Made by a program: the position numbers and the translations under genes. A stretch of 11,969 nt of DNA from Lachnospiraceae bacterium UBA7160. GTDB taxonomy: Bacteria > Bacillota > Clostridia > Lachnospirales > Lachnospiraceae. The stretch covers positions 1 through 11,969 of the forward strand of contig DKWE01000068.1 of assembly GCA_002491565.1 (NCBI GenBank). The letters are read 5' to 3'. This document shows positions 1 to 5,367 of the stretch, piece by piece (position 1 is the stretch's first letter; the number at the start of each line of letters is the position of its first letter). The notes below the pieces were generated by a model. The model had not been told where the DNA came from. It worked only from the letters and a program-made list of their open reading frames with translations, and ran no database searches.

Positions 1-126
1 CATAGATTACTTGACACTACCCCCTGCGCACTGCAAAACTGCACATAGATACGATCATGATCCAGCCGGCGCGGCCGAACTATTACTAATCTATGAAACA
101 ACCGGAAAAATGTCCCGCTTTCCTTC

Positions 127-155
127 TTTACCTCCCCCGCAAAATATGCTATACT
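127..155 (+). promoter_or_regulatory. Candidate sigma-A promoter of the DtxR-type gene
   Basis: TTTACC (127-132, 4 of 6 to the -35 consensus) lies 17 bp before TATACT (150-155). The -10 is preceded by TG at 147-148, making it an extended -10. A start near 162 would give a leader of about 200 nt before the ATG at 364. This is motif matching only. A perfect TTGACA at 11-16 has no matching -10. Confidence 0.5.
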
Positions 156-204
156 TTTCCATAAAGCATCGCCGGGGGACGCCTGCATCTGATCCTCCGG
201 CACT

Positions 205-350
205 TTTGGCAATCAAAGCCCCGCTGCAAGCAACGGAGTACCAAGCTTGCATATAGAACAGCGGGATATTTGATCTACGCAAGCATGGCTACCTGGCTCG
301 TTGCTCGCGGGACAAAGGAGCCGTCTGTCCGGCTCCGCATCATGAAAAAA
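205..350 (+). other. Structured leader with nested inverted repeats
   Basis: The 5' leader of the DtxR-type gene is dense in complementary segments. ATCAAA (212-217) pairs with TTTGAT (269-274), CCCGCTG (220-226) with CAGCGGG (259-265), and GCAAGC (226-231) with GCTTGC (245-250). These are nested apart from one shared base at 226. GCAAGC recurs at 279-284. A separate perfect 7-bp hairpin, GGAGCCG (317-323) with CGGCTCC (330-336), sits just upstream of the ribosome binding site (GGGGGG, 351-356). I do not recognise a known riboswitch class; it could also be a dispersed intergenic repeat. No protein gene is supported in 1-363. Confidence 0.45.
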
Positions 351-363
351 GGGGGGTGGGCAC

Positions 364-726
364 ATGAACGTCAATGAATCCGCTGAAAACTATCTTGAAA
401 CCATTCTGATCCTGAGTCATCGTCTTCCGGTCGTCCGTTCTGTGGACATCGCGAACGAGCTCGGATTCAAGAAATCCAGTGTCAGCATTGCAATGAAGAA
501 TCTGCGTGAAAAAAAGCACATTGTTGTTTCGGACAGCGGTTTTATCACGCTGACTCCGTCCGGGCGTGCAATCGCCGAGGAGATTTACGAACGACACCAG
601 TTTCTCTCCGCGTGGCTTACGAAGCTTGGGGTAGATCCGGAGGTTGCCGTACAGGACGCATGCAAAATGGAGCATGTGATCAGCCGTGAGAGCTTCAACG
701 CGATCAAACAAAATATTCAGCTTTAG
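364..726 (+). CDS. DtxR/MntR-family metal-dependent transcriptional regulator
   Basis: This 120-aa protein is a short DtxR-family repressor expected to bind Fe2+ or Mn2+ and switch off metal-uptake genes as a cytoplasmic dimer. Residues 1-65 form a winged helix-turn-helix: ENYLETI near the start, a recognition region around KKSSVSIAMKNL, and a wing ending ITLTPSGRAIAEEI. Residues 66-120 are the dimerisation and metal-binding helices, with ERH (H78) and DACKMEHVIS. C100, E103 and H104 match the DtxR ligand pattern (C102, E105, H106), whereas MntR has Glu at the Cys position. The C-terminal SH3-like domain of full-length DtxR is absent, as is usual for about 120-aa clostridial members. The start is preceded by a G-rich site (351-356) seven bases away. 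The TAG stop is the first part of a 13-bp match to a repeat end (724-736). The regulated genes are not visible here. Confidence 0.88.
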   Translation: MNVNESAENYLETILILSHRLPVVRSVDIANELGFKKSSVSIAMKNLREKKHIVVSDSGFITLTPSGRAIAEEIYERHQFLSAWLTKLGVDPEVAVQDACKMEHVISRESFNAIKQNIQL

Positions 727-736
727 AGCGTGTTTG
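724..736 (+). repeat. 13-bp match to the end of the palindromic element
   Basis: TAGAGCGTGTTTG is identical to the outer 13 bp of the terminal repeats at 11870 and, reverse-complemented, at 9723-9735. It starts exactly at the TAG stop of the DtxR-type gene. No matching opposite end is seen nearby, so this is a decayed remnant, a solo end or chance. Confidence 0.5.
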
Positions 737-744
737 CTGTCTGC

Positions 745-800
745 GGTGTCCGATACCGGGAGCACTGTTTTCGTTTGTAAACAGCCAGGTATCTGACACC
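745..800 (+). other. Long imperfect hairpin downstream of the DtxR-type gene
   Basis: GGTGTCCGATACC (745-757) is complementary to GGTATCTGACACC (788-800) at 12 of 13 positions. An inner stem pairs CTGTTT (765-770) with AAACAG (779-784). A T-rich stretch (820-835) begins only about 20 bases later, so it is not a classical intrinsic terminator. It could stabilise the 3' end, attenuate transcription, or be part of a repeat beginning at 724. Confidence 0.5.
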
Positions 801-850
801 ACATTCTTCGTACAGCTCGTTTCTTTTTGTTCTTCTCTCTGCCGCTCGCG

Positions 851-858
851 CATACAAT
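851..858 (+). promoter_or_regulatory. SigE-like -10 (CATACAAT) before the protease gene
   Basis: CATACAAT matches the -10 consensus known for the mother-cell sporulation factor SigE and lies 28 bp before the ATG at 886. No convincing SigE -35 is visible 14-16 bp upstream, where the sequence is T/C-rich, and the hexamer TACAAT could equally be a SigA -10. The call rests on one motif. Confidence 0.3.
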
Positions 859-885
859 GCCCAAAAAGCGCACGGGTCTGCTTTT

Positions 886-2646
886 ATGGATCATTCTTCA
901 ATTTTTGCCTCACAGCTTTCCTCTCCCATTCTCTCTGAGGATTACTCGGACATCATTGTCCGCCGGCAGTTTCTTCCTTCTTCTACAGATGTTCCCTACA
1001 CACAGCAGATTGTAAATGAACAGTACTCTATCCTCTATGCCCCGCTTTCCGATCAGCTTGCCTCTGTTCAAACGGTCGGCTATGCAGGAGTTCCCAAGCT
1101 ATTTACGTTTATCAATACGGTCAGTCTGGAAGCATCCGGCATCACCACGCTCCAGACACAGCCATTCCTCAATCTGAAGGGGAACGGTGTCCTCGTGGGA
1201 TTTCTCGACTCCGGCATCGATTACCGGCACGCTGCCTTTCGCAATCCGGACGGCACAACGCGCATCCTCGGGATCTGGGACCAAACGGACCAGACTGGTA
1301 CACCTCCTCCCGGGCTGTCCTACGGATCTGCCTACAGCGAGGCAGATATCAATGCGGCACTCTTTGGCAATACAGAGGCTTCCCGGATTCCGGTGCCAGA
1401 GACAAGTGAAACTCAAAATGCCATTGCAGAAAACCAAATTGCCTCCGCGATAGAGGAACTCAATCCAGGCGGTCACGGGACCGCCGTCGCTGGTATCGCG
1501 TGCGGAAGTGCAGATCCGGAATCAAACTTTACCGGGGCTGCCCCGGAGAGCCATCTGCTCGTGGTCCGGCTCAAACCGGCCAAGCAATATCTGCGCGACT
1601 ATTTCCAGATACCGGAGGGAGCACAGGCTTTCCAGGAAAACGATCTCATGCTCGGTATCCGGTATCTGCTGGATTCTGCCCGGCAGCTGCAGATGCCGCT
1701 CGTCATTTGCTGCTCCCTCGGCTCGAACCAGGGCGGACATACTGGCACTACCCCACTCGAAGAGGTTCTCGTCTCCGCACAGTTTCTCTCCGGCATTTAT
1801 CCCATCGCAGGAACCGGAAACGAAGCCGGAATGGCACATCATTTTTATGGCAAATTAGACCGCCTCAATGATTCGACCGATGTGGAGCTCTTTGTCAGTG
1901 AGGGCACGCGCGGCTTTGTCGCTGAGTTCTGGGCAGAGCCTTCAGACCTCTTCGATGTCGGGTTCATTTCCCCTCTCGGAGAAACCGTCCTGCCATCCTA
2001 CAGCGGCCCAATGTCTTTTCAAACGTTTGAATTTTTGCGGGAAGCCACCAAAATCTCTGTCTACTACTCCACGTTAGAAATGCAGAGCGGACAGCTTCTG
2101 CTCTTTATCCGGTTTGAAAACCCTTCCCCCGGAATGTGGCGGCTGCGTGTCACAAACCGGAGCTATGTCAATGGCTCCTTTCACATGTGGCTTCCCATCA
2201 CCGGACTGATTCCCCCGGAAACCCGTTTCGCCTCACCGAACCCGGACACGACGCTTGTCATTCCCTCCTGTCCGGAACCGGTCATTACAGTCGGCGCCTA
2301 CAATGCGTATAATGGAAGCCTTTTTCTGCGCTCCGGGCGCGGGTATACGAGAAACGGGATTTTGAAACCCAACTTTGCTTCTCCCGGCGTCGATGTAACC
2401 TGCCCGCGCCCCGGCGGCTCCTACGGGGCCCTCACCGGTTCCAGTGCAGCCTGTGCGCTCGCCTCCGGCGGAGCAGCTCTGCTGGCGCAGTGGGGGCTGC
2501 AGCGCTTCCAGACCCGCTATCTTCTCCAGCGTGAACTCCGGAATCTCTTTCTGCGAGGTGTCGACCAGAACAGTATCTATCACTATCCGAACCGTGAATG
2601 GGGATATGGGACTATGAACCTGTATCAGATTTTTGAACGGTTATAG
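886..2646 (+). CDS. Csp-like S8 (subtilisin-family) serine protease
   Basis: This 586-aa subtilase has a complete catalytic set: Asp108 (FLDSGIDY), His197 (GGHGTAVAGI), oxyanion Asn312 (AGTGNEAG) and Ser520 (LTGSSAAC). About 90 residues precede the catalytic domain, containing the ILSEDYSDIIV segment typical of the clostridial Csp group, and could act as a pro-domain. Residues about 325-455, between Asn312 and Ser520, are beta-rich and fit the jelly-roll insertion known in Csp proteases. The C-terminus (WGYGTMNLYQIFERL) is also characteristic of the group. No signal peptide or membrane segment is seen. Csp proteases of Clostridium perfringens and C. difficile process the spore cortex hydrolase SleC at germination; many Lachnospiraceae paralogues have no assigned role, so germination is an inference. 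The ATG at 886 is the first start in an upstream-open frame and has no strong Shine-Dalgarno (only GGG at 874-876). Confidence 0.88.
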   Translation: MDHSSIFASQLSSPILSEDYSDIIVRRQFLPSSTDVPYTQQIVNEQYSILYAPLSDQLASVQTVGYAGVPKLFTFINTVSLEASGITTLQTQPFLNLKGNGVLVGFLDSGIDYRHAAFRNPDGTTRILGIWDQTDQTGTPPPGLSYGSAYSEADINAALFGNTEASRIPVPETSETQNAIAENQIASAIEELNPGGHGTAVAGIACGSADPESNFTGAAPESHLLVVRLKPAKQYLRDYFQIPEGAQAFQENDLMLGIRYLLDSARQLQMPLVICCSLGSNQGGHTGTTPLEEVLVSAQFLSGIYPIAGTGNEAGMAHHFYGKLDRLNDSTDVELFVSEGTRGFVAEFWAEPSDLFDVGFISPLGETVLPSYSGPMSFQTFEFLREATKISVYYSTLEMQSGQLLLFIRFENPSPGMWRLRVTNRSYVNGSFHMWLPITGLIPPETRFASPNPDTTLVIPSCPEPVITVGAYNAYNGSLFLRSGRGYTRNGILKPNFASPGVDVTCPRPGGSYGALTGSSAACALASGGAALLAQWGLQRFQTRYLLQRELRNLFLRGVDQNSIYHYPNREWGYGTMNLYQIFERL

Positions 2647-2688
2647 GTCATATTGGAGGCAGGTCAAAATAATTTCATCTGAACAGTG

Positions 2689-2716
2689 ACACTTCTGGAA
2701 ACCGCAACATATATTA
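2689..2716 (+). promoter_or_regulatory. Candidate SigK-type promoter of the Cys-rich gene
   Basis: CATATATTA (2708-2716) fits the SigK -10 consensus CATANNNTA. AC (2689-2690) lies 17 bp upstream, matching the short SigK -35. A start near 2723 would leave a leader of about 24 nt with GGAGG at 2735-2739. The motif is short and the region AT-rich, so chance is possible. Confidence 0.38.
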
Positions 2717-2746
2717 CATCGTAAATAATTTCTCGGAGGTAACGAG

Positions 2747-3004
2747 ATGAGTGATTTAGCAGCAACAAACTGTGGATGCGGATGTGAGAATACGGGAAAC
2801 AACGGCAACAACTGTGCATGCAACTGGATCTGGATCATTCTTCTGCTGTCCTGCTTCGGCAATGGCAACGGATGCGGATGCGGCGGATTTGGTGGATTTG
2901 GCGGCGGTGACAATTGCTGCTGGATTATCCTCCTGCTGCTCTTCTGCGGCGGCGGATGCGGCAATGGCGGCTTCCTTGGCTGCGGCAACGGGTGCGGATG
3001 CTAA
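2747..3004 (+). CDS. Small Cys/Gly-rich protein, chorion class high-cysteine (HCB) type
   Basis: The 85-residue product contains 15 Cys and about 25 Gly. It opens with MSDLAATNCGCGC, has two near-copies of a hydrophobic core (NWIWIILLLSC, residues 26-36, and CCWIILLLLFC, residues 57-67), each followed by a Gly/Asn/Cys tract, and ends NGCGC. This looks like an internally duplicated module. It resembles the Lachnospiraceae proteins annotated 'chorion class high-cysteine HCB protein 13', whose role is unknown. Such composition suits a structural, disulfide-crosslinked or surface protein, for example in the spore envelope; that is inference. The gene has GGAGG (2735-2739) seven bases before the ATG and its own terminator, so it is probably monocistronic. 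The preceding gene on the same strand is the Csp-like protease. Confidence 0.8.
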   Translation: MSDLAATNCGCGCENTGNNGNNCACNWIWIILLLSCFGNGNGCGCGGFGGFGGGDNCCWIILLLLFCGGGCGNGGFLGCGNGCGC

Positions 3005-3021
3005 TTCGCAAACCTCAGCAA

Positions 3022-3051
3022 GAGGCGGGGCATAAGCCCCGCCTCCCTTTT
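3022..3051 (+). terminator. Intrinsic terminator after the Cys-rich gene
   Basis: GAGGCGGGGC (3022-3031), loop ATAA, GCCCCGCCTC (3036-3045), then CCTTTT to 3051. The 10-bp stem is perfect. On the opposite strand the following sequence is not a T-run, so termination is mainly for + strand transcripts. Confidence 0.9.
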
Positions 3052-3159
3052 GCACGCGGCATCCGCAGATGTTACAGCTCAGGCAACCCTCTGGACATAC
3101 TTCTCTGGATAGCGGCTGACTGAACTGCAACCCGCAGATACCACGATCTGCCGTATAGG

Positions 3160-3345
3160 TCAAGATTTTTGGACATTATCAGAAGTCTGCACCGGAGCAC
3201 CTTCCCTGCGTTCCACTCCATCTGACCGCCAAGCGGCAGCATTGCCTCTTTTCTTTTCCCGCTGCAGCTCCTTTCTCTTCCGTTCCAGACAGTCATCATC
3301 TACTTCATAAAACGCGTTTCCATCTATCACGATATGGCTTCCCAT
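3160..3345 (-). CDS. Small charged hypothetical protein
   Basis: A 61-aa protein starting MGSHIVIDGNAFYEVDDDC, then a Lys/Arg/Glu-rich tail (ERKRKELQREKKR) and a low-complexity end. The start has a good ribosome binding site, GGGAGG, 8 bases upstream on the - strand. I do not assign a function; the N-terminal pattern recalls short conserved Lachnospiraceae proteins, but this is memory rather than a search. There is no signal peptide or membrane segment. It is divergent from the unknown pair beginning at 3512 and convergent with the Cys-rich gene. The stop (TGA, 3160-3162) overlaps a TTG that opens another frame with a Cys cluster, which is discussed in the findings. Confidence 0.55.
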   Translation of the reverse strand: MGSHIVIDGNAFYEVDDDCLERKRKELQREKKRGNAAAWRSDGVERREGAPVQTSDNVQKS

Positions 3346-3511
3346 CCAGTATCCTCCCTTGGTTTTCGATACTCTGGCAGCTGTTTGGTACCCTTACAGG
3401 CAGCAACTGCAGAACAGCTGCTCAATATTATTTTATTCCAAAGTACTAAACTCTGCTCCCTTACGCATAAAAATAAAGAAAGCCCGGAACCTGCAAAGGA
3501 TGGACACTGTC

Positions 3512-3973
3512 ATGTTCACTGCAATCGATCAGGTAGCCAACCAGCATCATCTTCAGCTGATCAAAGCTGCCCTTCCCTATTTTTCCACAAACACCCAGGC
3601 GTCCCTGTCTGTCTGCATCAAGCTGATGGAGCTGCGCAATATCCTGACTTACTACCAGCGCCATGACAGCTGTGTCCAGGCGTGCGGCAGTGAAGACGCC
3701 GCCCCCTCCATGACTGAAATTCTGGAAGACATACGCAATTATTGCGAGGGCGACGACCAGACACTGATCGACCAGATGCTGCAGATGTTTCAGATGCTGG
3801 AACTTTACTCGATGCTCGCTCAGACCTCTTCCGACCTGACATTTTCAGGATTTCCCGGCTTTGGGAATGGCACAGCGCCTGAGAACACAGACCTGACCAG
3901 GGCAACAGACGACGCCTGCCCACCGAACAGCAATGAACCAATCAACGGAAAGGAGCTCTCTTATGGCAAATGA
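3512..3973 (+). CDS. Conserved hypothetical protein, first of a pair
   Basis: The 153-aa product begins MFTAIDQVANQHHLQLIKAALPYF. It is predicted to be mostly helical (residues about 5-120), rich in Leu, Met and Gln (QMLQMFQMLELYSMLAQ), and ends in a Gly/Asn/Pro/Thr-rich, probably disordered tail. No signal peptide, membrane span or catalytic motif is seen, and I do not recognise a named family. The start at 3512 is chosen because AAAGGA (3495-3500) lies at a suitable distance; ATG 3500 is an alternative that would overlap that site. The frame stays open upstream to 3359 but without a supporting ribosome binding site. Its end overlaps the next gene by 11 bp, so the two are probably translated from one mRNA. 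Confidence 0.68.
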   Translation: MFTAIDQVANQHHLQLIKAALPYFSTNTQASLSVCIKLMELRNILTYYQRHDSCVQACGSEDAAPSMTEILEDIRNYCEGDDQTLIDQMLQMFQMLELYSMLAQTSSDLTFSGFPGFGNGTAPENTDLTRATDDACPPNSNEPINGKELSYGK

Positions 3974-4268
3974 ATCCTGGACACAGAACCCTTCCCTTGC
4001 CGGAATTGACCCGGCAAGGCTGCAGACACTCATCTCCTTCGCCGAACAGGCGAAAGGGAAAAATCAATCGGAACTGCTCCCGTTTCTTATGGCAGCCTCC
4101 CAAAATTCTTCCGGCCAGCTTTCCTTCCAGTCCTCTGAGATCGACGCAATCATTGAGGTACTCAAAATCGGAAAGTCTCCTCAGGAAATTCAAAAAATTG
4201 ACCAGCTCTGCATGCTGGTCAAACAATTCCGCCGACAGCAGAACCATGACAGTAATAAACCAGGCTAA
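3963..4268 (+). CDS. Conserved hypothetical protein, second of a pair
   Basis: The 101-aa product starts MANESWTQNPSLAGIDPARLQ. It is predicted all-helical, with a middle segment QSELLPFLMAAS and a C-terminal half DAIIEVLKIGKSPQEIQKIDQLCMLVKQF. There is no signal peptide, membrane segment or recognisable enzyme motif. The start is fixed by GGAAAGGAG (3947-3955) seven bases before ATG 3963; an upstream in-frame ATG at 3933 has no such site. It overlaps the preceding gene by 11 bp. Its last bases and stop lie inside a terminator stem and overlap the stop of the convergent pncC-like gene by 4 bp. Function is unknown; the tight coupling suggests the two proteins act together. Confidence 0.72.
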   Translation: MANESWTQNPSLAGIDPARLQTLISFAEQAKGKNQSELLPFLMAASQNSSGQLSFQSSEIDAIIEVLKIGKSPQEIQKIDQLCMLVKQFRRQQNHDSNKPG

Positions 4269-4285
4269 CTTCTCTGCCTGGTTTT
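4257..4285 (+). terminator. Shared terminator between convergent genes
   Basis: AAACCAGGC (4257-4265), a 10-nt loop, GCCTGGTTT (4276-4284), with T-run 4282-4285. The A-tract on the other side gives a T-tract on the - strand, so it can act in both directions. The stops of both converging genes lie at the base of the loop. Confidence 0.82.
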
Positions 4286-4825
4286 CATCTGGCTGCATTG
4301 GCTGATGGCAATGCGGCAGTTGCCGGAATAGGCAGCGCTGCCCGCAAGCTTCCCGGCCAGCAGCTGTAATGCCTCGAAAGCTGCGCTCCCGCGCACCTCC
4401 TGCCGGTCCCCATCAAAATGGAACCGTTTTACCTCGGTATAGCCAAACAACGTACACCCGATAAAAACCAGGCCGACATCCTCGCCCCTGGCGCCGGAGG
4501 GAGGGCCTGCGTAGCCCGTCACAGACAGGCAGCAGTCTGCGCCTGCCTCGCACGCTCCTCCTTCTGCCATCTCCCTGGCCGTCTCTGCGCTCACCGCCGT
4601 ATACGTCTGAAGCGTTTCCTTCCGAACTCCCACCATGCTGTGCTTCGCCTCATCACAATACGTCACATAGCCTCTCCGGAACACCTCCGAACTTCCCGGG
4701 ACGGAGGTCAGGGCAGCCGCTATCAGGCCTCCGGTACACGACTCCACCGTCGTCACTGTTAAATGACGGCTGCCAAGCTCGTAAACGAGCTCCGCAGCCG
4801 CTTTCTGGCATTTTTCCATATTCAT
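4265..4825 (-). CDS. pncC: Nicotinamide-nucleotide amidohydrolase (CinA C-terminal domain type)
   Basis: This 186-aa protein matches the CinA C-terminal/PncC family, which deamidates NMN to nicotinate mononucleotide in cytoplasmic pyridine-nucleotide recycling. Hallmarks are TTVESCTGGLIAAALTSVPGSS (residues 25-46), the segment RGYVTYCDEAK (51-61), AVSAETAREMAEG and LSVTGYAGP (100-108). The Ser29, Tyr and Lys of the first two motifs are the expected active-site residues. The N-terminal molybdopterin-binding-like domain of full CinA is absent, so it is the stand-alone form. It is longer than the usual roughly 160 aa; the last 20 or so residues look non-conserved and run into the terminator. It is the last gene of the operon, starting 2 bp after pgsA, with its GGGAGA ribosome binding site inside the end of pgsA. 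Confidence 0.85.
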   Translation of the reverse strand: MNMEKCQKAAAELVYELGSRHLTVTTVESCTGGLIAAALTSVPGSSEVFRRGYVTYCDEAKHSMVGVRKETLQTYTAVSAETAREMAEGGACEAGADCCLSVTGYAGPPSGARGEDVGLVFIGCTLFGYTEVKRFHFDGDRQEVRGSAAFEALQLLAGKLAGSAAYSGNCRIAISQCSQMKTRQRS

Positions 4826-4827
4826 TC

Positions 4828-5367
4828 TTACATTTCTCCCGCCAGCACACTACGATTCTTCCATAGGTAATCCACAAGAGATACCACCGTCAGAATGACT
4901 GCTACCCACAGCAGTACTTGTTCAACTGTGTCAAACACACCACCGAGATCCACAATCATCAGAATCACCAGCAGCATCTGTGAAACCGTCTTGAACTTGC
5001 CCCAATAACTTGCGGCAATGACCACGCCTTTATCCGAGGCCACCAGCCGAAAGCCACTGATAATAAACTCTCTGCCAATGATGATAATTACCACCCAGGC
5101 TGCCAGCGCCCCTTTCTCTACCAGACAGATCAGCGCTGAGCAGACCAGAAGCTTATCCGCAATCGGGTCCATGAACTTTCCGAAATCTGTCACCAGGTTA
5201 TTCTTCCGCGCGAGGTAGCCATCCAGCCAGTCTGTGATGCTCGCTCCGATGAAAATAGTCACAGCGAGCCACTTAGAGTTTTCCCCCAAGACGTCCCATA
5301 GCATGAATACAACAAATACCGGCACCAGGCATACGCGAAGCACCGTCAGTTTATTCGGCAGATTCAT
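4828..5367 (-). CDS. pgsA: CDP-diacylglycerol--glycerol-3-phosphate 3-phosphatidyltransferase
   Basis: PgsA makes phosphatidylglycerophosphate from CDP-diacylglycerol and glycerol-3-phosphate, the committed step to phosphatidylglycerol and cardiolipin, in the cell membrane. The 179-aa protein contains a complete CDP-alcohol phosphotransferase motif at residues 46-71 (DWLDGYLAR ... G ... D ... D), with D46, D49, G50, A53, R54, G63, D67 and D71 all present. Several hydrophobic segments fit about six membrane helices (for example residues 8-24, 33-43, 72-97 and 130-168). The start MNLPNKLTVLR is the family norm and has GGGAGGA seven bases upstream; the longer open frame to 5616 is rejected. The first 17 bp overlap the end of rimO, which indicates translational coupling. 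Confidence 0.93.
   Translation of the reverse strand: MNLPNKLTVLRVCLVPVFVVFMLWDVLGENSKWLAVTIFIGASITDWLDGYLARKNNLVTDFGKFMDPIADKLLVCSALICLVEKGALAAWVVIIIIGREFIISGFRLVASDKGVVIAASYWGKFKTVSQMLLVILMIVDLGGVFDTVEQVLLWVAVILTVVSLVDYLWKNRSVLAGEM

Noticed and set aside
11..16. TTGACA as a -35 box
   Set aside because: No -10 at 16-18 bp spacing (34-39 reads CAAAAC).
205..350. Known manganese or nickel/cobalt riboswitch
   Set aside because: The conserved core sequences of those classes are not visible; only generic stems are seen.
340..894. 184-codon - strand frame across the DtxR-type gene and hairpin
   Set aside because: Antisense to a clear DtxR-family protein; no homologous motif or ribosome binding site.
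1187..1871. Several 88-123 codon frames inside the protease gene
   Set aside because: They overlap a well-supported subtilase and have Arg/Pro/Ser-rich shadow composition with no motifs.
2756..3163. 135-codon - strand frame antisense to the Cys-rich gene
   Set aside because: The Ala/Val-rich run mirrors the Gly/Cys codons of the + strand gene and it reads through the terminator; only the short Cys cluster at its start is kept as a weak observation.
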